Assembly (NCBI GenBank): GCA_028291515.1
Contig: JAQGHU010000084.1
Span: 1-64,000 of the forward strand
Direction of reading: 5' to 3'
Length of the DNA: 64,000 nucleotides
From: Schlesneria sp.
Lineage (GTDB): Bacteria; Planctomycetota; Planctomycetia; Planctomycetales; Planctomycetaceae
In this document: one piece after another, positions 36,939 to 45,978 of the stretch
Numbering within the stretch: the first letter of the stretch is position 1
Layout: each line of letters begins with the position of its first letter
Made by a program: the position numbers and the translations under genes
The notes under the pieces: generated by a model
The model's input: only the letters and a program-made list of their open reading frames with translations
What the model was told of the DNA's origin: nothing
The model's database searches: none

Positions 36939-37992
36939 GGGCTTGCGCCCAATCACGTTCGGCACGCCGCTTGGAGCGGCCACGACCGGAGGCCAGATTC
37001 CGCTGGAACTGGTGCAGCGGTTGACCGCCGTGGACGGGACCGCCTTGAGAGCGTTGCCACAAATTGTCGGGGCCGTCGGTTCTTCCCGTAATGCCAAATG
37101 GCGATTGCATCTGCAGTTCGAAGTCCATCGGGAGTTGCCTGCCCACGCCACCCTCACACCGGACGAGACCGGAGGAGCAGACGACGAGCGCAGCGTCCTG
37201 TCTCGAAACCTTCATCCCGACCGCCTGTTGCTGCTGGATCGCGGCTACGAACGCTATTCGCTGTTCAACGACATTGTCAGGGCCAAATCGGATTATGTCT
37301 GCCGGGTTCAGCATCGTGCCTTGGCGGTGGTCCAGGCCAATGAACTTTCCCCTGCCGATGTCGCAGCCCGAGTGATTTCCGATGACTTCGTGACTCTGGC
37401 CAAGGTCACGCATCCGGTCCGTCGAATCATCCTCCAGAAACGGGCTCAAGGACGACAGCGAACGGACAAGACGAACTCGGACAAGATCGTCCTGTTGACC
37501 AATCTGCCGGACGTACCGGCCGAAGTCATCGCCGCCCTGTACGAGCTACGCTGGTCCATCGAATTGTTCTTTCGCTTCTTCAAACATGTTCTGGGTTGCC
37601 GTCAGTTACTCAGCCACAAGCCCGAAGGGGTGATGATCCAGGTTTACTGTGCCTTAATTGCGGCTTTGCTGATGAGCTTCACTCTCGGTGGAAACATCGG
37701 TCGCCGCGGCTTCGAACTCATCTGCCTTTACCTGCAGGGCTGGGCGGAAGAAGACGAGCTGCTGGCCGGCTTGCGCCGCTTGGCGGCCTCAAAAACACGC
37801 TGATCGGCCCGACTCGTGAGGTACCGCGCCTCGACCGAGTTCCTTCACGCTGCGCATCTGCTTTACCGAACCGCCACCCAATTCGTCCGGCACACGCCAA
37901 ACACGAGTCACTCCCCAATACACTCAGATCGATCTGTTCAAGTCCACCTCCACTCCGCATCTCGCGCGCCGAACGTGATTGGGCTTACGCCG
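36939..37992 (+). mobile_element. Internally deleted IS4-family element inside a dispersed repeat
   Basis: The element at 36951-37980 has perfect 13-bp terminal inverted repeats (AATCACGTTCGGC at 36951-36963 and its complement at 37968-37980). It is flanked by near-direct repeats GGGCTTGCGCCC (36939-36950) and GGGCTTACGCCG (37981-37992), 10 of 12 identical, a size that fits the 11-13-bp target duplication of IS4. Left and right flanks together rebuild the CCAGGGGGCTTACGCC...CCGCTCAGG repeat seen at 15345-15374. The internal transposase lacks its N-terminus, so the copy is probably not autonomous. Confidence 0.75.
36951..37803 (+). pseudogene. IS4-family transposase, N-terminus missing
   Basis: The readable product holds all three DDE residues: first Asp in AVDGTALRAL (codon 37033), second Asp in LLLLDRGY (codon 37237), and Glu in the IS4 signature Y-x2-R-x3-E-x6-K (YELRWSIELFFRFFK; Glu codon 37561). 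IS4 transposases have roughly 80-120 residues before the first Asp; here only about 27 codons separate it from the left inverted repeat. No proper start codon lies inside the element, although the frame stays open into flanking repeat DNA. The C-terminus looks complete. Confidence 0.8.
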
Positions 37993-38012
37993 CCCCGCTC
38001 AGGAAGAGGTAG

Positions 38013-39197
38013 TTACTTGGGGAGGTCGACTTTGATTTCGTTGCCACTCTCTTTGACATCGACAACCAGGCCTTCGTCATAAACGACAAAATCTTCGATC
38101 GTCGGCTTGGGTTCGACTGATCCCAGGTCGTAGATGATCACGGAGTTCGTTCCCAGCACGGGGCCGTGAGCTGTGTCGATCGAATACTTGCCTTGTGAGA
38201 CCATTGCCCACGCACGCGGTTTGTTTTTGTCTTGCGGCACGAAGGCGACCATTCCCCAGCGAAGGGGATTGCCGTTCCGGACAACTGTTCCAGTGATAGG
38301 GGCTCGCTTCACATCAGCGAGCAAGCCGTTAGCCTGCAGCCATTCACCGAGTCGATCTTTCCAGCCGTAGACCGCGGGATCAGCGGGGGCGAGGCCGACA
38401 CCATGAGGTCCGTTCTGATAGACATGCAGTTCGGCAGGGACTTTCGCTTTTCGGCAGGCCGCGTAGAACGCCAGGCTGTTCTCGACGGGAACGCCGGAAT
38501 CTTCGCCGGTGTGAAACAGGAATGTCGGTGGCGTCTGCGGCGTGACCTGCTTGTCGTTGGAGAGATTGTCCAAGAGTTCGGGCGTGGCCTGATCACCCAG
38601 GAGATTCTTGGCCGATCCCGTGTGTGCGAACTTCTCAGTCAGGCTGATCACGGGATAGCAGAGGACTGCGAAGTCGGGGCGCGAACTTTGTTGAGCGACC
38701 AAATCACTGCTCGCCTTGTCTCCGTCGTCAAAGTGAGTCGCTGCCGTCGAAGCGAGATGCCCGCCTGCCGAGAATCCCAGGATCCCGATGCGGTTTGGGG
38801 CGACGCCGAACTTGTCGGCATTTGCACGAACATAGCGGATCGCTCGTTGAGCATCCTGCAGCGGAGCCGGATGTCGATAACGAGGTGCCAGGCGGTACTT
38901 CAGCACGAAGCCGGCCACACCAATCGAATTGGCCCACTTGGCGACTTGATGACCTTCGTGATCAGTCGCCAGAGCTCCGTAGCCGCCGCCTGGACAAATC
39001 ACGATGGCCGCGCCGGTCGCCTTGTCTTTGGCAGGCAAGTAGGCACGAAGTTCAGGCTTGTCACGTTCTTCTTCGCCCGCGGCATTCGGAGCCCCATTCG
39101 GCCAGATCAAGATCGGGTCAGGACCGGCCGCATTGACCAACGCAGGCATCATCAGCAGACCACTACAAACAACCGCAGACCAGACAAAACGCGACAT
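38013..39197 (-). CDS. Exported alpha/beta-hydrolase (acetylxylan-esterase-like) with extra C-terminal domain
   Basis: The 394-residue product has a signal peptide (SAVVCSGLLMMPALVNAA), the oxyanion block CPGGGYGALA, the nucleophile GFSAGGHLAS and the acid/His regions HTGEDSGVP and YQNGPHGVGLA. The hydrolase part ends near residue 300. The last 90 residues (ITGTVVRNGNPLRWGMVAFVPQD...) look like a planctomycete carboxypeptidase-regulatory-like beta domain. GGGAGG lies before ATG 39197. It is a paralogue of the gene at 20411. Confidence 0.87.
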   Translation of the reverse strand: MSRFVWSAVVCSGLLMMPALVNAAGPDPILIWPNGAPNAAGEEERDKPELRAYLPAKDKATGAAIVICPGGGYGALATDHEGHQVAKWANSIGVAGFVLKYRLAPRYRHPAPLQDAQRAIRYVRANADKFGVAPNRIGILGFSAGGHLASTAATHFDDGDKASSDLVAQQSSRPDFAVLCYPVISLTEKFAHTGSAKNLLGDQATPELLDNLSNDKQVTPQTPPTFLFHTGEDSGVPVENSLAFYAACRKAKVPAELHVYQNGPHGVGLAPADPAVYGWKDRLGEWLQANGLLADVKRAPITGTVVRNGNPLRWGMVAFVPQDKNKPRAWAMVSQGKYSIDTAHGPVLGTNSVIIYDLGSVEPKPTIEDFVVYDEGLVVDVKESGNEIKVDLPK

Positions 39198-39336
39198 CGA
39201 GCCACCCTCCCGTTGAATCGTCATAGAATGCCACGCGAGGATTCTAACAACATTGGGAGTGCCGTGAATGACTCAGGGCCATGTCCTTGACGAACATGGC
39301 CCCGATCACATTCAGCGTATGAAAGAAACGCCGATC

Positions 39337-40836
39337 TCAACCCGTTCCCAGGCCGCGATCGTAGGCTTCCAGATCACGCATGTAGACGGCCAGTGTCGAC
39401 TGCAACGTCTCGCGGCTGATCTGCCATTTGGGCGATTCGTCGGTGTAACGGTGACAGTGTTCGACCAGCAGTCGGTGCAGGAACTTGAACAGGTGTCGGG
39501 GGACTCGCAACCGAGCCAACGTGCTGACCAGTTCCGGCTCACTGATAGAATCGTCGAACCAGGATTTCAGCTTTGATGCGGCGGCCTGATTTTGGGGATT
39601 GCTGGCGCGGATGCGATCGTTGGCCAGATCGTAGAGCGATTCGCCAGTCCACTCGAGCGAGCGGATCAGGTTCTGCTTGTCCAACCGGGACCGTTCGTAG
39701 AACTCTTTGTCTTCCTTCGCCAGGTAGAAGCTGACTTCGATTGGCAGCAGCAGTTTGAAGCCGAGTCCTGCCAGCTTGAGGAACTTGTTATCGAACATCG
39801 GCCACAGGAACGCCTTCATGCGATCGGGCGACCCGTTAATCAAATGCGGTTCGTCGACGCGATCGACCAGCACCGTCACCGACGTGAATCCCAGCGATTT
39901 CAGGATCGCCTGCAGTTTGCCGAGCAGTTCGTAGCGATCGTCGCTACGTTCGCGAGAGGGTAACGGTTGACCGATCAGATCGCCTGCTTCAAATCCCGAC
40001 AAGACTTCACGCAGTGGATTGACCTGACGATCGAGCACTCGGACCTGACGCTTGATCTTCCAACTCAGCCAAGCCAATTGGCCATGCTTGTACAAGAAGG
40101 GAGCCCACGCCGCGATCAGAATCACCCACGTCCACCACTGTCCAAACTGCTTCAGGCTGCCGAGTTGTGCGAGCAACCCGAACAACCCCAGCGACACGCC
40201 GGCCCCCAGGCCCAATTGCCACCAAGTCTTCCAGTTCTGGAAACGCAGCTTGCGACGCAGGCTGGTCCAGCGATGCTGCGGGCTGACATGCGTGCTGCGA
40301 TCATAAAACGCGGCCAACAGCAGCAGATCGCGCTTCTGGGATCGTGTCAGGTTCTGCAGCTTGTCGCCCACCACTTCAAACGGCTGCGGCGCGCCGTGAG
40401 TCCGCTCGTCGAGCACATCATCAATCAACCGCGTCACCGCGATCGACAGAATACAGTCGATGTGATCCCACAGTCGCCACTTTGTCAGCGTCCGTTCCGG
40501 CGTTCCACCAGGCCAGGCCATCTTCTCGTTGAAGCAGTCGAGGAACGGATTGAAATCATCGTACTCAATGATGAAGACGCGATTGTCGGGATTCGCCTTG
40601 TTGTGTTCGGCGGTATGTTCAACGATCTGCAGCCGCAGCGCGGTCTTACCGCTGCCTTTTTCACCGAAGACGACAGCGGTCGACGGAGTGGCAGGGTCGC
40701 CGTAAATCTTATCCCAGGCGGGGTGAAAGGTGCCGCGAGCACAGAATTGCTGGAATAGCGGGTCGGTCTGAGCATCTTCCTGGCTGAACGGATTCTGTTT
40801 CAGACCGTGATGGTCAAGGAACTGCTGAACTTTCAT
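39337..40836 (-). CDS. Membrane-anchored P-loop NTPase, KAP/ExeA-like
   Basis: The 499-residue product starts with an ExeA-like lead (FLDHHGLKQNPFSQEDA) and Walker A GEKGSGKT (K64). Two membrane helices (about 210-255) follow, and only after them the Walker B-like VTVLVDRVDE. Membrane segments inserted between Walker A and B are a hallmark of KAP-type NTPases, a STAND-related group found at membranes. The C-terminal third is helical and polar. No partner gene is adjacent: the esterase lies downstream and DUF2760 is divergent. Some KAP NTPases occur in antiviral loci, but nothing here shows such a role. Confidence 0.7.
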   Translation of the reverse strand: MKVQQFLDHHGLKQNPFSQEDAQTDPLFQQFCARGTFHPAWDKIYGDPATPSTAVVFGEKGSGKTALRLQIVEHTAEHNKANPDNRVFIIEYDDFNPFLDCFNEKMAWPGGTPERTLTKWRLWDHIDCILSIAVTRLIDDVLDERTHGAPQPFEVVGDKLQNLTRSQKRDLLLLAAFYDRSTHVSPQHRWTSLRRKLRFQNWKTWWQLGLGAGVSLGLFGLLAQLGSLKQFGQWWTWVILIAAWAPFLYKHGQLAWLSWKIKRQVRVLDRQVNPLREVLSGFEAGDLIGQPLPSRERSDDRYELLGKLQAILKSLGFTSVTVLVDRVDEPHLINGSPDRMKAFLWPMFDNKFLKLAGLGFKLLLPIEVSFYLAKEDKEFYERSRLDKQNLIRSLEWTGESLYDLANDRIRASNPQNQAAASKLKSWFDDSISEPELVSTLARLRVPRHLFKFLHRLLVEHCHRYTDESPKWQISRETLQSTLAVYMRDLEAYDRGLGTG

Positions 40837-41118
40837 CGCGTGATCAACTTTCGGTTGTTCTGGTATTCAACGACATCCGCACACACAGCGTGCGGGGTGC
40901 GAAGGCCTGATGAAAAGGCCTCGGCGTTCGAGCGACGGATTGTAGACGTGAATGACTCTACGCGCGGAAACGCACAGCGTCTACCGAATGCAACATGTTT
41001 CACAGACTCTTCAGATAGGCGATTGCCAGTCTGTTCGGCGGACTTGGTTGACAATTGCGATTTCACCCGCGCTACTTGGGGTTTGCACGACTGATTATGA
41101 CATCGGGAGAGACCCTTC

Positions 41119-41676
41119 ATGGGCCGGATTTTGCTTGCGTTTCGAGTGTTCTTTAAGGTGCTGTTCAACGGCGAAGTGGCGTCGCGCGTCGATCGAGCTT
41201 TGGTGGGACTGGCCGCGCCCGAGCCAACCCCCGTTCAACCGGCCCCAGTCCCCAAGACCGAAGAGCGACCCCGTCCAGAACCGAAACGGCCGACTCAAAG
41301 CGAAGCTGTCACGCTTCTGGCCACTTTGCAACGCGAAGCACGACTGGTCGACTTCCTGAAAGAAGATCTGTCCGGCTACACGGACGATCAAGTGGGAGCC
41401 GCCGTGCGAGCGATCCACCAAGACGCCGCCAAGGTACTGGATCGATTGTTCTCGATCCGAGCGGTCGTCAGCGACGAAGAAGGGGCCGCCGTGGAAGTCC
41501 CCGCGGGATTCGACGCGGCTCGGTATCGATTCACTGGCAAGGTCGCGGGAGAAGCACCGTTTCGCGGGACGTTGCGACATCATGGCTGGGAAGCGGGTCG
41601 CTGCGAGCTGCCGCAATTTACCGGGAGTGACTCGGGAGCGAAGACGATTGCGCCGGCGGAGGTGGAGTTGGGTTGA
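41119..41676 (+). CDS. DUF2760 family protein
   Basis: The 185-residue product has an N-terminal hydrophobic segment (RILLAFRVFFKVLF), a proline-rich linker (about 33-60), then the DUF2760 core (LLATLQREARLVDFLKED, DDQVGAAVRAIHQDAAKVL, and FRGTLRHHGWEAGRCELP). DUF2760 genes typically precede an Hsp70-like gene. Here the Hsp70 gene comes after an inserted four-helix-bundle cassette, 587 bases downstream. The function is unknown; a helper role for the Hsp70 homologue is inferred from conserved neighbourhood. Confidence 0.85.
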   Translation: MGRILLAFRVFFKVLFNGEVASRVDRALVGLAAPEPTPVQPAPVPKTEERPRPEPKRPTQSEAVTLLATLQREARLVDFLKEDLSGYTDDQVGAAVRAIHQDAAKVLDRLFSIRAVVSDEEGAAVEVPAGFDAARYRFTGKVAGEAPFRGTLRHHGWEAGRCELPQFTGSDSGAKTIAPAEVELG

Positions 41677-41696
41677 GGAAAGCGATTGCAAATTGC

Positions 41697-42218
41697 GAAT
41701 TGCAAAATGCAAATTGAAAATTGGAAGACAGAAAGCAGAACGACTCGATCCGCAACTTGTTACTTGAGGGCGTGGGCATGAACTCGGAGGCGTTGGAAGA
41801 ACGACTGCTGGAGTTTTCTGCTCGGGTTGGTCGGGTTGTTGATGCGCTGCCTGACACTCGTTTGGGTCGCCATATCGCAGGACAGCTTGTTCGAAGCGGA
41901 ACGTCACCTGCTCCCGATTATGCCGAAGCCTGTAGTGCTGAGAGTCGCAAGGATTTCATTCACAAACTTCGCATTGCCTTGAAAGAACTTCGCGAGTCGC
42001 GAAGCTGGATACGTCTGATTATTAAAGCAGAGCTACTGCCAAGTACCCGAATGACCGAACTACAAGAAGAGTGCGAGCAACTCGCTAACATCATCGGCAA
42101 GTCGATCGTCACGGCCCGCCAAAAACAACCAACTCGCGATCCCCAACAAGACCGACAACCATAGCCTCCTGCCTCATCAATTTTAAATTTGCACTTTGCA
42201 ATTTGCATTTTGCAATTC
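41697..42218. mobile_element. Four-helix-bundle (IVS-type) cassette bounded by A/T-rich inverted repeats
   Basis: GAATTGCAAAATGCAAATTG at 41697-41716 recurs as a perfect inverted copy at 42199-42218. Further out, tails of the aaattg/caattt type continue on both sides. The cassette holds only the four-helix-bundle gene and splits the usual DUF2760-Hsp70 pair. Genes of this kind with such 'TTGCAAATTGC' borders are known as dispersed, probably mobile units (from memory of the family); how they move is not settled. Confidence 0.65.
41778..42164 (+). CDS. Four-helix-bundle protein (23S rRNA IVS / S23 type)
   Basis: The 128-residue product matches the S23/TIGR02436 family: LEERLLEFSARVGRVVDALPDT, then GRHIAGQLVRSGTSPAPDYAEA, SRKDFIHKLRIALKELRESR and a C-terminal helix. 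Such proteins form pentameric four-helix bundles and were first seen encoded in intervening sequences of 23S rRNA genes; their function is unclear. GAGGG precedes ATG 41778; an upstream TTG start would run into the border repeat. Confidence 0.87.
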   Translation: MNSEALEERLLEFSARVGRVVDALPDTRLGRHIAGQLVRSGTSPAPDYAEACSAESRKDFIHKLRIALKELRESRSWIRLIIKAELLPSTRMTELQEECEQLANIIGKSIVTARQKQPTRDPQQDRQP

Positions 42219-42263
42219 CCCGACAAACGCAAGCTGTAAATCTCAAACCAAACCAAGAACTCT

Positions 42264-44057
42264 ATGCCAGCCAAGTACATCATCGGAATTGACCTCGGAA
42301 CCACCAATAGCGCTTTGGCTTATGCCGCGCTCGATGCGGATCGGCCTGATGTCAAATTGCTGCCTGTTCCTCAGTTGGTCGCGCCGGCGACTGTTGAGAA
42401 CCGAAATCTATTGCCGTCGTTCTTGTATCTCGCCAATAAACTGGAAGCGTCGTCGGGTGCCTACGACTTGCCGTGGGCGACCGATCGAGAATTCGCCGTG
42501 GGTGAGATGGCGCGGCGTCAGTCGGCCGAGTTGCCTGAACGGACAGTGGGCGCAGCGAAGTCGTGGCTGGGGCATAGCCGCGTCGATCGGCATCAGGCGA
42601 TTCTCCCTTGGGGAGCCGGGGATGATGTACCCAAGGTGAGTCCCGTGACGGCCGCTCGTCGCTATCTCGAGCATTTGGTCGCCGCGTGGCACGATGCCTT
42701 TCCGAACGATCCGATCGCCGAACAACAAGTGGTGCTTACTGTTCCAGCGTCCTTCGATGCGAGTGCTCGCGAACTCACGCGCGAAGCGGCATCGCTGGCC
42801 GGTTTGCCCGACGGCATGGTGTTACTCGAAGAACCGCAAGCGGCGGTCTATTCATGGCTGACGGCGATCGGCGAACGCTGGCGTAAGGTACTGAAGGTTG
42901 GCGACACGCTGCTCGTCTGTGACGTTGGTGGAGGAACCACGGACCTCACATTGGTGGGCGTTGCTGAGGAAGCGGGCGAGCTGATTCTGAAGCGAATCGC
43001 TGTTGGCAATCACCTACTGGTGGGCGGCGACAACATGGACCTGGCGCTGGCTCACTATGTCGCCGGGTTGTTTGCAAAGAAGGGGGTCAACCTGGATCCC
43101 TGGCAATCCGTGTCGTTGTGGCACGCGTGTCGTCTGGCCAAAGAAGCGTTGATGGCACCCGATGGCCCCAAGAAGCATCCGGTCTCAATCCTGGGTCGCG
43201 GCAGCAAGCTGATTGGCGGCACGGTCACGGTTGATGTTCCGCGCGATGCGACAATGGACCTGCTGATCAATGGATTCTTTCCGACCTGCGGCGTGGACGA
43301 TCGACCCGCTCGTCAACGCGCATCGGGCTTTCAAGAATTGGGCCTGCCCTACGAAGCCGATACGGCTGTCACAAAGCATCTGGCGGCGTTCCTGCAGAAC
43401 CACGGTGAGACCGAAGGCCAGCCCGCTCGACCAACTTACATCCTATTCAATGGTGGTGTGTTCAAGGCCGATCCATTGCGAGATCGTTTGCTGGAAACCC
43501 TGAAGACCTGGTTCCCTGACTCAGTGCCGCAGACGCTCGAAGGAACGCACGACCTGGACTACGCCGTCGCTCGTGGAGCCGCCTACTACGGCTGGGCCAA
43601 AACCAATGGCGGTGTCCGCATTCGAGGAGGCGCGGCACGGTCGTACTATGTCGGTATCGAATCAGCAGGCTTAGCGATCCCAGGGGCACCTCGTCCGCTG
43701 CGAGCCTTGTGCGTCGTTCCGTTCGGGATGGAAGAAGGAACCGAAGTCGATGTGCCGTCGGAAGCGATCGGCCTGATTGTCGGCACGCCGGCCCACTTCC
43801 GGTTCTTCAGCTCGTCGACTCGAAAAGACGATGATGCCGGAGTGCGGCTGCAGCGCTGGACCGACGACGAATTGTCCGAGACCGATTCCCTGGAAGCCAC
43901 TCTGCCCAAGGACGAAGCGCTCGATGACAACTATGTTCCCGTGCAATTCCACACGAAGATCACGGAACTTGGCTTGTTAGAACTGTGGTGTGTCAGCACG
44001 CGTGGCAGCGGTCGCTGGAAGCTGGAATTCAGCGTTCGTGATGACGTGGAAACGTGA
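42264..44057 (+). CDS. Hsp70 (DnaK-like) family protein without classical substrate-binding domain
   Basis: The 597-residue product has the Hsp70/actin ATPase motifs: phosphate-1 GIDLGTTNSALAY at the start, phosphate-2 VCDVGGGTTDLTLVG and an adenosine-type motif later (PTYILFNGGVFKADPLRDRL). The C-terminal part is not a normal DnaK substrate-binding domain, as is typical for this bacterial Hsp70-like family found with DUF2760. The stop codon lies one base from the stop of the convergent methyltransferase gene. Confidence 0.88.
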   Translation: MPAKYIIGIDLGTTNSALAYAALDADRPDVKLLPVPQLVAPATVENRNLLPSFLYLANKLEASSGAYDLPWATDREFAVGEMARRQSAELPERTVGAAKSWLGHSRVDRHQAILPWGAGDDVPKVSPVTAARRYLEHLVAAWHDAFPNDPIAEQQVVLTVPASFDASARELTREAASLAGLPDGMVLLEEPQAAVYSWLTAIGERWRKVLKVGDTLLVCDVGGGTTDLTLVGVAEEAGELILKRIAVGNHLLVGGDNMDLALAHYVAGLFAKKGVNLDPWQSVSLWHACRLAKEALMAPDGPKKHPVSILGRGSKLIGGTVTVDVPRDATMDLLINGFFPTCGVDDRPARQRASGFQELGLPYEADTAVTKHLAAFLQNHGETEGQPARPTYILFNGGVFKADPLRDRLLETLKTWFPDSVPQTLEGTHDLDYAVARGAAYYGWAKTNGGVRIRGGAARSYYVGIESAGLAIPGAPRPLRALCVVPFGMEEGTEVDVPSEAIGLIVGTPAHFRFFSSSTRKDDDAGVRLQRWTDDELSETDSLEATLPKDEALDDNYVPVQFHTKITELGLLELWCVSTRGSGRWKLEFSVRDDVET

Positions 44058-44058
44058 T

Positions 44059-44964
44059 TCAGACAGGATCCCAGCGCTGGTAAAACTGCTTGTTGGAGAA
44101 CGAGTAGTGCCGCAACTGGCGCTGGCCGTCGACATAATGTTGCCAACGGATCGGTAAGGCGCGAAAGCACGTTCGAGCGAGTCGTCGACACGTTTGATAG
44201 ACCGAACGTGAAGTCGGCGCTGCATCGGTCGGTTTATCGCCACTTTGATAGGCCGTCGCATAGTCAGATTGAATCGGCGCCTTCGTGAAGAGTGGCACGG
44301 TCGCCGTCTTTAGAGCGTGAGCCATCATCATGACTGGCGACTTGGAAACGAGCCCGACGCGCGTCTTCAACAGTGCCGGATCAACAACAGAGTAGCATTG
44401 TGTCTGATATCCCAGTTCCGCTCCGGGATAGCTGTGCTGCTCCAGAATGACTTGGCGGACTTCGAATCCGTTCTCGGGTTGCAGGATGCGAAAGAAGAGT
44501 TCGGGGCTGAACTGGTAGAAACCGTGTCCGGCGTGATTGTTGGCCATCGTGAAGACGAACAAGCTGCCACCCGGCTTGACCAGCTTCATACAGTTCGCGA
44601 TCGCCGCCGGAAAATTGAAGATGTGTTCCAGCGAGCCGCCATCGATCACGACATCGAATTTATCATGGTGAACCGAGTCGATCGGTTCATTCATGTCGTG
44701 AAGAATCTCGCTGCCTTCGAAGTCCGAGTAGTCGAGCGACTGGACATCCCTCGCACCGAGAAATGATCTGAAGAGATCATCCACGTATTTTTCCCGAGCC
44801 AGGGCCGCGGCACCGAGTTGCGGACCATAGCGCGTGGCCAGCCGTTGAATCTGGGATTGCGACAAATAGCTCTGCTGATGGCCGATCGTCAGTATGCGAT
44901 CAAAACAAACCCCGGCCTGCTTGGCTTGGGCGAGCAAAGCAACATGACTAAAGAGGATCCCCAT
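44059..44964 (-). CDS. SAM-dependent methyltransferase (class I)
   Basis: The product (301 residues from ATG 44964; a TTG at 45030 would add 22) has a methyltransferase-like core: KFDVVIDGGSLEHIFNFPAAIANCMKLVKPGG, with VVIDGGSLEH as the acidic strand and KPGG as the family hallmark, then LFVFTMANNHAGHGFYQFSPELFF. The first SAM-binding glycine loop is not obvious, so substrate and activity are uncertain. Such genes often belong to sugar or surface-polymer modification; no neighbour supports that here. Confidence 0.75.
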   Translation of the reverse strand: MGILFSHVALLAQAKQAGVCFDRILTIGHQQSYLSQSQIQRLATRYGPQLGAAALAREKYVDDLFRSFLGARDVQSLDYSDFEGSEILHDMNEPIDSVHHDKFDVVIDGGSLEHIFNFPAAIANCMKLVKPGGSLFVFTMANNHAGHGFYQFSPELFFRILQPENGFEVRQVILEQHSYPGAELGYQTQCYSVVDPALLKTRVGLVSKSPVMMMAHALKTATVPLFTKAPIQSDYATAYQSGDKPTDAAPTSRSVYQTCRRLARTCFRALPIRWQHYVDGQRQLRHYSFSNKQFYQRWDPV

Positions 44965-45274
44965 CGTCGATCGTTCCGCGGACTTCGGTCTTAGCCGGTC
45001 AAGTTTGCGGCGACCTTGGAACAGCGTCAACGAATACGCGAAAAGTCATCGCCAAACGAATCCACAGGGTCGCTCAAATCGCCCGAAAGTACGCTTCCCC
45101 CAATAAAATGGAGAGGGCCTGACGATCGCTCTTGCATTTCTGAAATGGAGTTCTGTACTCTGTCCTGGTGTATTCGCAAGAATTCTCGACGAAATGCCGA
45201 CGAATTCGAAACCCATTCTGACATCAGTCGTGTACGCTTTCGCGAGTTGAATCCCCAATCCTTGGCCATGTGAC
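44965..45274. other. Intergenic stretch, nothing recognised
   Basis: About 310 bases between the divergent methyltransferase gene and the first gene of the duplicated cluster. I see no gene, hairpin repeat or clear promoter. It must carry the promoter of cluster copy A if that is transcribed from here. Confidence 0.35.
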
Positions 45275-45700
45275 ATGATCGCCGGACGCCCTTCAGCGCC
45301 GATTCGATTGATCACGCGCGGTAGCTTGCTATCGTTGTGCCTGTTGGCGTTTCTGGCTGGAGATGCCCGTCCGGCATGGGCCACTTGTGGTGATTATCTG
45401 CACGGCCACGGCCCGGCAGTCGCCAATCGCTTCGACAGTCCCGTCAGCCTGCCAATGGCGAATCAGGACCATCGTTCAGTTCCCGGACCAAAGTGTACGG
45501 GACCGCAATGTCAGCAAAATCGACAAACTCCTGGCGCGCCGACGAAATCGGTTCCGGTTCCCGTCTCCAGTGATGCCATCTTGATGGTGATCGCGGTACT
45601 GACGAATGCGGATGATTTCTCTTGCCACCGAATTGCCCACACCGAACACTCGATCACGGGTTTTATCGGCGGCATCTTCCGCCCGCCGCAAGCTGCGTAA
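45275..45700 (+). CDS. Small secreted 'ATCGDYL' protein, copy A
   Basis: The 141-residue product has a signal-like N-terminus (LLSLCLLAFLAGDARPAWA) followed by TCGDYLHGHG. It is a paralogue of the product at 50856: both share A-T-C-G-D-Y-L right after the signal peptide, a P-x-C-x-GP-x-C cysteine pair in the middle (PKCTGPQC / PVCLGPNC), proline-rich linkers, and a C-terminal IFRPP. I do not recognise the family. The cysteines suggest a disulfide- or metal-linked exported protein. The start is uncertain, with no strong ribosome-binding site. Confidence 0.65.
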   Translation: MIAGRPSAPIRLITRGSLLSLCLLAFLAGDARPAWATCGDYLHGHGPAVANRFDSPVSLPMANQDHRSVPGPKCTGPQCQQNRQTPGAPTKSVPVPVSSDAILMVIAVLTNADDFSCHRIAHTEHSITGFIGGIFRPPQAA

Positions 45701-45978
45701 CCGCATGCTGACGCGTCGGTTGCGATAAGCTGCGCCAAAATGTATCTGGTTTCTTTGGCGTGGCGAACCTCGGGATTATGACGGGAAGAGCGCGACTTGA
45801 TCGCGCTCGACCCACCCGCGGTCGTCAACTCGACTCCTCAGCAATTGTCGGTGACCCGGTCAGAAATGTGGTCTGCTGCGCCATCAATTTCTGCCATGCA
45901 CTTCCGCGGGCTGGTCTGTTGTCATTTTTCTTCGCGCGATTGCGCGGTTCATTGTCGGATGCTTTTGGAGGAATCACC

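Noticed and set aside
37811-38012. Second gene inside the IS4-type element
   Set aside because: Frames after the transposase stop are short, lack family features, and this stretch looks like the untranslated end of the element.
41721-41777. TTG-started longer form of the four-helix-bundle protein
   Set aside because: The extension begins next to the A/T-rich border repeat and has no family character; ATG 41778 has a GAGGG site.
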